Shown piece by piece: positions 1 through 7,157 of a stretch of 64,000 bases of DNA (the stretch's first letter is position 1; each line of letters opens with the position of its first letter). The notes below the pieces were generated by a model. It was not told where the DNA came from, made no database searches, and saw only the letters and a list, made by a program, of their open reading frames with translations. This DNA comes from an uncultured Eubacteriales bacterium (GTDB lineage Bacteria > Bacillota > Clostridia > Lachnospirales > Lachnospiraceae). The stretch spans positions 43,150 to 107,149 of the forward strand of contig CASFID010000061.1 of NCBI GenBank assembly GCA_949294665.1, in the 5' to 3' direction. The translations under genes were made by a program, and so were the position numbers.

Positions 1-985
1 TAATCAGTTCTACATATTCCTCAATTCCATACTGTCTGGCATACTGCCGGATCAGTGGCTCATATGCCTCCACCTCTGCGCTGACAGGTGTAACGGTACT
101 GGAATTACTTCCTCCCACCATGCTGAACAATGCACCAAACAGGACGACGATCAGCAGGATCAGCACCACAATCCAGCCACCCGCAAGGATAGCGGAGACA
201 AGCGCCTTTGTTGACGTAATAACAGCTTTCACAGCGGCTGACATAGCTTTCGCCGCTACTTTTGCGGCCTGCGCTGCGGCAATCGCCGCCTGTCTTGCTA
301 CAACCGCTGTCCTCTGTGTAGTCAGAACCGCTGCTCTTGCTCCCTGGCCTGCAGCTCTGGCAGTAACCTCTGTAGTCCTGACTGCGGTGTATCCTGTTCT
401 CTGCGCTGTTTTGATTGTCCTGCCTGTGCCTTTCACTGCGGCTTTCCCGGAAGTTTTTATAGAAGCATGAGCTGTTTTGATTGTTTTCTCTCCCCGGTCA
501 ATCGTCTTGACCGTCTGCTTTGGAAGTTCCCGGATCTGCTCTCCTTTCTTTCCAGTCTCCCTTCCTCCGGCGGCCTGCCTTCCGGCTGTCCGCCCGGTCT
601 GCGCTCCTGTCCGTTTTTTTATCTGTTCTTTCGGCTGGTAAGTCTTTTCTGTACCGGACGAAAAAGAAGAGGCGGAAGGATCTCCGTTTTTCTCCTGGAA
701 AGCCTCTGCCTCTTTTTCTACCCTGCCCCGCTCCCGGACAGCATGGATTACTTTCTTCCCCTGTTTTTCCGCCTGTTGAACCGTTCCACGGGCAGCTCGC
801 TCCCCTTTTTCCATGACCTGATCTTCGGCATAGCCTACGGGATTTCCCTGTTCCTTGACCTGTGTCTGTTCTGCGCTGTCTCTTGTCCGGATATAGGCCC
901 CTTTCATATGCTCCGCCGCTGTCACTGTTTTATCCAATACCTTGATATCCTTCTGGACGTGGCGGGTTTTGATCGTTCTTCCCAT
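1..985 (-). CDS. Conjugative-element lysozyme-like transfer protein (partial, C-terminus off the left edge)
   Basis: This frame is open from an ATG at 985 (GGAGGG ribosome site just upstream) to the left edge, so about 328 residues of the N-terminus are visible. The first ~220 residues are highly charged and rich in Lys, Arg, Gln and Thr, followed by an Ala-rich stretch. One strong membrane segment follows (WIVVLILLIVVLFGALFSM), then an outside region that begins like a lytic transglycosylase/lysozyme domain (YEPLIRQYARQYGIEEY). This matches the bifunctional lysozyme/NlpC-P60 proteins of Tn916/Tn1549-type elements, which open peptidoglycan for the type IV secretion channel. Its place after VirB4 and sortase fits that. 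The catalytic residues lie outside the window, so activity cannot be judged. Confidence 0.8.
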   Translation of the reverse strand, partial: MGRTIKTRHVQKDIKVLDKTVTAAEHMKGAYIRTRDSAEQTQVKEQGNPVGYAEDQVMEKGERAARGTVQQAEKQGKKVIHAVRERGRVEKEAEAFQEKNGDPSASSFSSGTEKTYQPKEQIKKRTGAQTGRTAGRQAAGGRETGKKGEQIRELPKQTVKTIDRGEKTIKTAHASIKTSGKAAVKGTGRTIKTAQRTGYTAVRTTEVTARAAGQGARAAVLTTQRTAVVARQAAIAAAQAAKVAAKAMSAAVKAVITSTKALVSAILAGGWIVVLILLIVVLFGALFSMVGGSNSSTVTPVSAEVEAYEPLIRQYARQYGIEEYVELI

Positions 986-1014
986 CGCCTGCCCTCCTTT
1001 CGGATATGGGGTTT

Positions 1015-1794
1015 TCAGATCTTTTTAGCCACAACCACAAGCCTTCCATTGGTATTGGAATATTCGCAGGTGGACAGAGTAAGCAGCTTGTCTCCATATG
1101 CGGCGGTCACTCCCGTATCATAAAGGGCAAGTTCCCTGCACTGCTCCACATAGTCCGTGAACTCTTTCTCCGTCTCTGCATGAGAAAAGAGATAGAACTT
1201 GAATCCGGTATCATCATATACCGTGGTCTTGAATACTGCGATCACTTCGTATTCGGCGGTTTCCGTCAGTGTATCAAAATGGACAATTTTATGCTGTTCA
1301 TAGAAATCCCGATCCTCATAATTCATCAATCCGGCGAACATGGAACCATTATTCATGTGGTGTCCGTAGATGATCACATTGTCGCTGGGTTCCATTGGAT
1401 CGCAATGCTCTGCAATATAAGGAACGCCATAAGCGCTGGATTCCTTGTAAAAATTGTGTTTCAGATAATAGTCCGGGTTGTCCGGCGTATACATGACCGG
1501 ATAGTTGATCTGCGTATCCTCAATCCGGATCCATCCAGCCATATCATTATTCATGGCAAACAGCTCGGCATACCGCTCTAAGGGAGAGACAACTTCCTGC
1601 TCCTCTCCTGCCGGTTCTTCCTCCGGCGTATCCTCTGTCTGCTCCACGATCTCTGCCAGTTCTGTAAATTCTTCTTCCGCTTTCTGTGCGCCCGCATAAT
1701 AGCTGATCACTTGAAACAGCGACACGCCAAAAAGCAGTACGCATACCGCCAGTCCTGCCAGATACCATTTCCCTTTGATCTTCTGATGTTTCAT
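1015..1794 (-). CDS. Class B sortase (conjugative-element associated)
   Basis: A 259-residue cysteine transpeptidase with one N-terminal membrane anchor (residues ~11-31) and an acidic linker, then a sortase B fold. The catalytic triad is visible: His in YGHHMN, Cys in TLSTCEYS, and Arg in NTNGRLVV. Class B sortases anchor proteins to peptidoglycan or pilin. Copies inside Tn1549-like elements probably attach an element-encoded surface protein that helps mating. It lies 29 bp before the lysozyme-like gene and 16 bp after the coiled-coil gene, in one transcription unit. No sorting-signal substrate is visible in the window. Confidence 0.9.
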   Translation of the reverse strand: MKHQKIKGKWYLAGLAVCVLLFGVSLFQVISYYAGAQKAEEEFTELAEIVEQTEDTPEEEPAGEEQEVVSPLERYAELFAMNNDMAGWIRIEDTQINYPVMYTPDNPDYYLKHNFYKESSAYGVPYIAEHCDPMEPSDNVIIYGHHMNNGSMFAGLMNYEDRDFYEQHKIVHFDTLTETAEYEVIAVFKTTVYDDTGFKFYLFSHAETEKEFTDYVEQCRELALYDTGVTAAYGDKLLTLSTCEYSNTNGRLVVVAKKI

Positions 1795-1810
1795 TCTGCA
1801 ATTCTCCTCC

Positions 1811-2590
1811 TTATTCTCTTGCCTGCTGTTTGACCGGAACGGGCAACTGGGGAACCATTTTCTTTTCTTCTTTTAATTTTTTCAGTTCCCCTTTCACGGA
1901 CGGTTTCTTTTCCTCCTTCTGTACGAACTGTTCCAGACGTTTCCTCATATTGTCCGTAGTCTGCTCCATACTGGAGAGCCTGCCGCTGATTGTCAAAAAT
2001 GACTTGCGGATCTTTGCTGTAATCCCCCTGTCTGTGGCTTGTGTTTCTACTTTCTCCTGTTCTTTCCCCCGGAAAATCCTGCCCACATTTTTGATATGGC
2101 CGCCTGCAGCGTGGAGTTCCCCGCTTAAGACTTCCATTTTATCTGCCTGTCGGTTCATACTCTCCACCGCCCCGTGAAGCCCTTCCTGTATCCGGGCAAG
2201 AGCGGACGGAATCTTCATAGCTGATACTGCCCTCCGCAGAGCGTCTTTCCCTTTCTCCTTAAACGTCTGCAAAGCACTTTTGGCAGACTGGATCAGATTT
2301 TTCCGCACCGTATGGAACTGTCCTCCAACTTCCTGCACTTTACTCTGGGCCCGTTCAGCGATCCGCAGGACGGACGCTTTCACGCCTCCGTCCTGGATCT
2401 GGGATAACTGTTCCTTCACATCCCGCAATTCCTCAAGCACCTGTCCAAACTGGGATTCCATTCCGTCCAGATACTTTACAAGGGATTCCACTTCTTTCTG
2501 CTCTTTCTGAAGTCCGTTTCCTTCCAGTACCCGGAACAGTTCCACGATCTCCGGCTGTTCCATCAAAGTGGTCTGTCTCGCTGTCTCCAT
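1811..2590 (-). CDS. Coiled-coil protein of conjugative element, function unknown
   Basis: A 259-residue hydrophilic protein, rich in Glu, Lys and Gln, with long predicted helices and heptad-like spacing through most of its length (for example residues 45-75 and 195-235). It has no membrane segment or signal peptide. The C-terminus is Lys-rich (KGELKKLKEEKKM). Start chosen at METARQ, where GGAGGG lies 7 bp upstream. Similar coiled-coil proteins sit between the DUF6075-type gene and sortase in Tn1549-like elements. A structural or scaffold role in transfer is possible, but nothing in the sequence fixes a function. Confidence 0.7.
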   Translation of the reverse strand: METARQTTLMEQPEIVELFRVLEGNGLQKEQKEVESLVKYLDGMESQFGQVLEELRDVKEQLSQIQDGGVKASVLRIAERAQSKVQEVGGQFHTVRKNLIQSAKSALQTFKEKGKDALRRAVSAMKIPSALARIQEGLHGAVESMNRQADKMEVLSGELHAAGGHIKNVGRIFRGKEQEKVETQATDRGITAKIRKSFLTISGRLSSMEQTTDNMRKRLEQFVQKEEKKPSVKGELKKLKEEKKMVPQLPVPVKQQARE

Positions 2591-2602
2591 CTTCGCTCCC
2601 TC

Positions 2603-3010
2603 CTATCGTTCTCTCTGTGCGGTCTGCGGTTTCATGGCAGGCAGTTCCCGGCAGTAATCCGGATATTTCAGCCGGATCGCCTCAAAGAAGTAAGGCGCAT
2701 ACCCGCAGTCAAAAATCTCATACGGAGTGGACATCCGCTCATGGCTTTTTTCTGTGTACCCGTTCCAGAGATTGAAGGCAAGCCTTGTCAGACGGATGGA
2801 ACCGCCTGTCTGCCACCCTTCATGAAGCCCCATAGGTTTGATCCGTCCTTTTTCAAAATCAAAAATCCGCTCCACATTTCTTCTGGTGGTATCGGAAATC
2901 CCCACGCAATAGAAAAACGCCTGATGATAACTGTCCGTGTTCCCGGTTCTCTTGAGCATGGAATAAAAGAAATTTTCGTGTTCCTTTGATTCAAATCTGA
3001 TTGTTTTCAT
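2603..3010 (-). CDS. Small conserved element protein (DUF6075-like)
   Basis: A protein of about 135 residues starting at MKTIRFESKEHENFF, chosen over a longer in-frame start because GGAGG precedes this ATG and the family begins here. It is soluble, with many aromatic residues, and has no recognisable catalytic motif. I recognise it as the small protein commonly found next to VirB4 in Tn1549-type conjugative elements. It is probably co-transcribed with VirB4 (68 bp downstream of it) and the coiled-coil gene (12 bp). Role in transfer unknown. Confidence 0.7.
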   Translation of the reverse strand: MKTIRFESKEHENFFYSMLKRTGNTDSYHQAFFYCVGISDTTRRNVERIFDFEKGRIKPMGLHEGWQTGGSIRLTRLAFNLWNGYTEKSHERMSTPYEIFDCGYAPYFFEAIRLKYPDYCRELPAMKPQTAQRER

Positions 3011-3078
3011 ATGATCCCTCCATATACAAACAGCCTGCGGGAAATTTCTTTCCTCACAGACTGCTAAAAATGATTGTA

Positions 3079-5442
3079 TTATGACTCCGGAATACCGTCT
3101 CCCGGACTGCCCCACGTTTTCTCAAAATCCTCTGGTTTCGTGGACATCAGCTTGTAGATCTCGGAATTTTTACTCATCTGGTTATAGAACGGAACCAGGG
3201 CGCTGCCGATCCTCGCAAGGCCATTTCCGGCTCTGGCATTTGTAATATACTTCATCTGTTCCCCGGAAATATGGAGAAGCTCTGCCAACTGCTCCCGGTC
3301 AGAAGCAGACTGATTCAGCATGACAATAAATTCCGAGTTGGAGAGCATTGTCCTTGCGGTCAGTGAATCCAGCACATACTCCACGTTCTGCGTCAGACTG
3401 GTCGTCCATGCGTTTCTCTTACGGAACCGCCGGTAAGCGCTGTCGAAAAAGTTTGCGCTGTACTTATGCTGTAACAGCGTGTGAAACTCGTCCAGAAAGA
3501 TATGGGTTCTCACACCGTTCTCCCAGTTCTGGGATACCCGGTTGATCATGTGGTCAGTGATCACAAGCTGCCCCAGGTCTTTCATATCTTCCACCATGCC
3601 CCGTGTATTAAAGCTGATCAGACGGTTTTCCGTCTCAATGTTGGTGGGATGGGAAAAGTTGTTCAGCGTACCATCTGTGAACAACTCCAACATCAGAGCC
3701 AGATCTTTTGCCTCTGGCTCATCCTGCTCCTGCAGTACCCGGCGCAGCGTGAAAAAGGTCGGGATTTCGTACTGGCGTTTTTTGGAGTAAACACGCTCCA
3801 CGCAGCGGTCAAGGATACTCTTTTCCTTCGGCCCGATAATATAGCGGTCATCCGTGATCCGCTCATACAGGGAGAGGACAAACTGGGATTTATCCACAAT
3901 CGGGTTTTTATCGCCATAGCCTTTTACCATATCCATAGCATTTAAGTGAATATCACTTCCGGCGCAGATCGGCAGGCTCACGCCGCCCAGCGCCTGCACC
4001 AGAGGTTCATATTCTCCTTCCGGATCGTAGATCAGCACCTGATCTTTTGACGTTGTGAGAATAATTAACAGCACAAATAATTTTGTCAACATGGATTTGC
4101 CGCTTCCGGGTACGCCTAAGATAAAAGCGGACGGATTGAGCAGCAGACCACGGTTTACTAAGATCAGATTGTGGGAGATCGCATTGATCCCACAGTAGAT
4201 CCCGCCTTTGTCCATGACTTCCTGTGTCCGGAAGGGGATCAGACTGCCTAAACTTTCTGTGGTCAGCGTCCTCATGCTGTCGATCTTCCTCACACCTATC
4301 GGGAGGGCGGTATTCATTCCGTCCATCTGCTGAAATTTCAGCACCGCCATCTGGCACATCTTATTTCTGGCCACGGACAGGATCGTGCTGGTATCTGCGT
4401 CCAACTGTTTCTTATCTCCGGCCATGTGCATTAAAGTCACGACAGCCACCATCATCCGCTGATCCCTGGTAGTCAGATCCCGCAGGAACTCCCGGCTTTC
4501 CTCCTTCTGTAATTCCATATCATAAGGAACTGTGGCAGAAAAGTTCTGGTTGGCGTTCTGCCGCCTCTGCCAGTTCGTGATATTCGTCTCCACACCCAGC
4601 AGACGGTTCTGAGCCTCATTGACCGCCTCGTCCGTGGGGATCGGAATAATATCAATGCTGATCATCATGTTCTGGTTGATGTCGGCAAACTCCGATACCA
4701 TAGTGTCTGAGATATAAGAAGCATAATCCTTCAGATACAGCACCCGGCCATACCGCTCCCCTACTTTAAAATAATCTTTTTCAAATTCCATTGTGTCCGG
4801 GCAGATATGGTCTTTAAAGCTGTGTCCCAGTTTTGCTGATGTTTTCATATCAAAAGAGAAATGACTTTCCTCTCCGGCCCGGTAGAAACTGTGCAGCACA
4901 TGAAGTTTTTCCTGTGCGTCCAGTTCCTCGCACTTAGAACCCAGGTTGCTGAAATGAGAGATCAGCCCGTTTCCGGTACGCAGAAAATAGTTCCTTGCGT
5001 CCTCCACGTTCTTCCGGTACACGGAAATCGTCACATACAATTTCCGGATCATGCCATTGGCTCCCACGGTCTTTTCCATGAGCATGTCGTTGACTTCCTT
5101 CCGGTACTTGTCCAGTCCGTCCTCCTGCATGGGGATAAAGACAGCCTCTTTCAGCTCCTCCTTGTTCAGTCTGCGGATAATGATCGTCAGCTTGGTCGTG
5201 GCTCCGCAGTCAAAAAAGTTCAGAATACTTGTGTAATCCAGAAACATGGATTTCTTATCTTCCTCGGACGCCACCTCAAAGTTGATGTCCGTAAACCGAT
5301 ACGTCTTCGCATACTTGTTTTTCCCTACCAGAAAGATCCCGTCTTTCCAGATGGTCTGGATCGGGATTGCCTGCTGTACGCTCTTCGGGATTTTAAACTT
5401 CTCCTTGTCCTGCCGCATGACGGTTTTTAGTGTTCTTAACAT
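3079..5442 (-). CDS. VirB4/TraE-type conjugation ATPase
   Basis: A 787-residue cytoplasmic ATPase that powers the type IV secretion (conjugation) channel. Walker A (GVPGSGKS) is at residues 443-450, a Walker B-like LIYDPEGEY at 469-477, and a second acidic motif (HIFLDEFHTLL) near 660, as in the VirB4/TrsE family. Length is normal for Tn1549-type VirB4, so the gene appears intact. The 5' end overlaps the prgI-like gene by 50 bp, the usual arrangement. The coupling ATPase (VirD4) and TrbL-type channel genes that normally lie upstream are not in this window. Confidence 0.92.
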   Translation of the reverse strand: MLRTLKTVMRQDKEKFKIPKSVQQAIPIQTIWKDGIFLVGKNKYAKTYRFTDINFEVASEEDKKSMFLDYTSILNFFDCGATTKLTIIIRRLNKEELKEAVFIPMQEDGLDKYRKEVNDMLMEKTVGANGMIRKLYVTISVYRKNVEDARNYFLRTGNGLISHFSNLGSKCEELDAQEKLHVLHSFYRAGEESHFSFDMKTSAKLGHSFKDHICPDTMEFEKDYFKVGERYGRVLYLKDYASYISDTMVSEFADINQNMMISIDIIPIPTDEAVNEAQNRLLGVETNITNWQRRQNANQNFSATVPYDMELQKEESREFLRDLTTRDQRMMVAVVTLMHMAGDKKQLDADTSTILSVARNKMCQMAVLKFQQMDGMNTALPIGVRKIDSMRTLTTESLGSLIPFRTQEVMDKGGIYCGINAISHNLILVNRGLLLNPSAFILGVPGSGKSMLTKLFVLLIILTTSKDQVLIYDPEGEYEPLVQALGGVSLPICAGSDIHLNAMDMVKGYGDKNPIVDKSQFVLSLYERITDDRYIIGPKEKSILDRCVERVYSKKRQYEIPTFFTLRRVLQEQDEPEAKDLALMLELFTDGTLNNFSHPTNIETENRLISFNTRGMVEDMKDLGQLVITDHMINRVSQNWENGVRTHIFLDEFHTLLQHKYSANFFDSAYRRFRKRNAWTTSLTQNVEYVLDSLTARTMLSNSEFIVMLNQSASDREQLAELLHISGEQMKYITNARAGNGLARIGSALVPFYNQMSKNSEIYKLMSTKPEDFEKTWGSPGDGIPES

Positions 5443-5800
5443 GCTTTCCCATCGCCTCCTTTTCCTGCTTTCTGATCTCGTCCTTTGCCAATTCGTAATA
5501 CAGGTTTTCCGGATGGAATACCAGATATTTCGGCATGAGGATCTCGCTTTTGATCCATACCCATAAAAATTTCTCTGCGGTCATTCCGTGGTATTTGATG
5601 AAACCGATAGCCGCAAAGGGCGCCGCTCCCAACATGCACACCCAACTGACTGTTTCCATTCCCATATGCGGGCGGAGCAAAAAATAAAGGCCCACAGCAA
5701 CGCCGCAGGCCAGAACCGCACAGATAAACTGGCGGAGTGACAGGCCAAAATACATGGCCTCCGTATATTCCCGGATTTCCCGATTGATCTTCATCTCCAA
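5393..5800 (-). CDS. PrgI-family membrane protein of type IV secretion
   Basis: About 135 residues with two adjacent membrane segments (around LRQFICAVLACGVAVGLYFLL and VSWVCMLGAAPFAAIGF), then a conserved cytoplasmic tail (MTAEKFLWVWIKSEIL). This is the PrgI-like (VirB3-like) partner of VirB4. I chose a TTG start at 5800, 7 bp after AAGGAGG, which gives MEMKINREIR; an ATG two codons further in (5794) is the alternative. It is the first element gene before the toxin-antitoxin pair: nothing of the element is recognisable further upstream. Confidence 0.85.
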   Translation of the reverse strand: MEMKINREIREYTEAMYFGLSLRQFICAVLACGVAVGLYFLLRPHMGMETVSWVCMLGAAPFAAIGFIKYHGMTAEKFLWVWIKSEILMPKYLVFHPENLYYELAKDEIRKQEKEAMGKHVKNTKNRHAAGQGEV

Positions 5801-5825
5801 ATGATGACCTCCTTCAAAAAAGCAT

Positions 5826-5853
5826 AAAAAAGAGCAACCGTCTCCGATTGCCC
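5826..5853 (-). terminator. Rho-independent terminator after toxin-antitoxin operon
   Basis: On the minus strand a short GC-containing hairpin (GGGCAATCGGAGACGGTTGC) is followed by CTTTTTT. It lies 15 bp beyond the PIN-toxin stop and just ahead of the prgI-like gene, so it should separate the two units. The stem is short, so leakage is possible. Confidence 0.55.
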
Positions 5854-5867
5854 ATTTTCTTCCCGGA

Positions 5868-6266
5868 TCAATATTTTTCAATGAACTCGCTCATTGTCAT
5901 GATTTCCGGATATTCAATTTCTACAACCCTTAAATCTTTATCCCCAGTTACCAATACATCTACATTCTCCATGATCGCTGTGGCAAGGATGGGGAAATCC
6001 TTGGTATCCCTCACAGAAGGAAATTCTTCCGCATTTAACTCTTTTGGCGTATAGACCAGCTCAAAGGGTAATTCATAGAAGAACTGTTCCAAAATCTTCT
6101 TTCGGTTCGGAAATTTTCTTTCCACTACCAATCGAAGTTCTTCCACCACATAATCACAGAGTACGATCCGGTTTCCAAAGCCTACTCTCCGTGCAAAATC
6201 ACGGGTAACCGCAGATGGGAAAAATATAAGGGAAACCAGAATATTTGTATCCAGCATAACTCTCAT
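5868..6266 (-). CDS. PIN-domain toxin of an AbrB/PIN toxin-antitoxin pair (VapC-like)
   Basis: A 132-residue PIN_3-type protein, a metal-dependent RNase fold. The acidic active-site positions are visible: MLDTNILVSL near the start, YVVEELRLVVERKF, RDTKDFPILATAI and DVLVTGDKDLR. It starts 3 bp after the antitoxin stop, the usual tight coupling. Family knowledge: such toxins cleave RNA unless bound by the cognate antitoxin. The pair probably helps stabilise the neighbouring conjugative element, or it was inserted beside it. Substrate is unknown. Confidence 0.85.
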   Translation of the reverse strand: MRVMLDTNILVSLIFFPSAVTRDFARRVGFGNRIVLCDYVVEELRLVVERKFPNRKKILEQFFYELPFELVYTPKELNAEEFPSVRDTKDFPILATAIMENVDVLVTGDKDLRVVEIEYPEIMTMSEFIEKY

Positions 6267-6269
6267 TGG

Positions 6270-6527
6270 TTATTTCCTCCTGAGTTCTTTCCGGATTTCT
6301 TTCATATAATCCTGCATTTCATCCTCACTGTTAAAGCCCGCCTCTGCAGCAGCGCCACGAAAACCTTCCTCAACGTGCTGAAAAGCTACATTCGCCGCAT
6401 TTTCAATATAAAATCTTCCGTTTTCTTCTAAAATCAACACCTTGTCTCCTGTATTTAAGTGCAGACGATTCCTAACAGATACGGGGATCGTGATCTGGCC
6501 TTTGCTTGAAATTTTAGCAATTTCCAT
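6270..6527 (-). CDS. AbrB/SpoVT-type antitoxin
   Basis: About 85 residues. The N-terminal swapped-hairpin AbrB domain is clear (KISSKGQITIPVSVRNRL ... GDKVLILEENGRFYI); the C-terminal part is probably the toxin-binding helix. The start at 6527 (MEIAKISS) is set by AAAGGAG 8 bp upstream, giving a protein three residues shorter than the longest frame. It is the first gene of the toxin-antitoxin operon, behind a good sigma-A promoter, and likely represses its own promoter. Confidence 0.87.
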   Translation of the reverse strand: MEIAKISSKGQITIPVSVRNRLHLNTGDKVLILEENGRFYIENAANVAFQHVEEGFRGAAAEAGFNSEDEMQDYMKEIRKELRRK

Positions 6528-6576
6528 AACGCACACTCCTTTCTTGGTTTTCTTTACTTTCTTTACCTTTGCTTAT

Positions 6577-6605
6577 AGTATATGCTCTTTCTGCCATTTT
6601 TACAA
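6577..6605 (-). promoter_or_regulatory. Sigma-A promoter of the toxin-antitoxin operon
   Basis: Minus strand: -35 TTGTAA (6600-6605), 17-bp spacer, -10 TATACT (6577-6582). The leader to the antitoxin ATG contains repeated GTAAAGAAA blocks that could be the AbrB-type operator. Confidence 0.6.
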
Positions 6606-6769
6606 GAAGATTTCAAGAAAAATATAGGCCAAAAATAAAAGTAAAATACAATTTTCATTCATTGATTTTTATATTGAATGTCGCCGGGTTAATAGTGTAA
6701 TCTTCGTCCATTTTTCGAGACTCAACAGCACAAATTAGCGCGGAGATACTCCGGTTTTCTGACATTAAA

Positions 6770-6895
6770 ATAGTAGGAGACAAAATATACCACCGCGTTA
6801 TCAGGGAACATCTCCTTGAATTCTCCGTACAACTGAGCGGCCAGTGTTTTATTCTGGACAATGACCAGTGTGGGCCTCTGCAGCTGCCCGATCAC
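6770..6895 (-). pseudogene. uvrB fragment (about 42 codons)
   Basis: The minus strand encodes an uninterrupted piece of Uvr[21 protein letters not shown] and then [19 protein letters not shown]. This corresponds to UvrB residues just after the Walker A site. A stop codon lies immediately before it, and homology fades within a few codons after SYY (a weak KPEY match, then a stop). No other part of uvrB is nearby. It is a relic, perhaps left by insertion or deletion at the edge of the mobile element. Confidence 0.8.
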
Positions 6896-7157
6896 TTAGC
6901 TTTGCCCATCTTTTCAGGGCATAATGGTATACCCCTGTTTGGAAGGAATGTTCTTCTACATGTTCAAATTATCTTCCCTGATTTTCAACAACTTCTTCCA
7001 GGTAGCTTTTGCTGTTCCGTCACGCTGCGTATATTGCGGATTCAACTATTCTTCCAGCGCTTGTGAGGGTTTCTAAATTCCCTCTGGAATAAGTCACCAG
7101 CTCAGATAAAATTTACGCATCAATTTTAAATTATCGTAGGAGTATCCTCTTCCACTT
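6896..7157. other. Gene-free stretch with decayed coding sequence
   Basis: No intact gene. The minus strand has a short coding-like run near 6960-7050 (PQYTQRDGTAKATWKKLL) ending in a stop, which I could not assign to a family. No integrase, tRNA or obvious attachment repeat is visible. Together with the uvrB relic it looks like a junction where mobile DNA has decayed. Confidence 0.4.

Noticed and set aside
120-1123. Plus-strand open frames at the left edge
   Set aside because: They are complementary to the strong minus-strand lysozyme-like gene with a good ribosome site; their composition (Ala or Phe/Leu/Ser runs) is that of a shadow frame.
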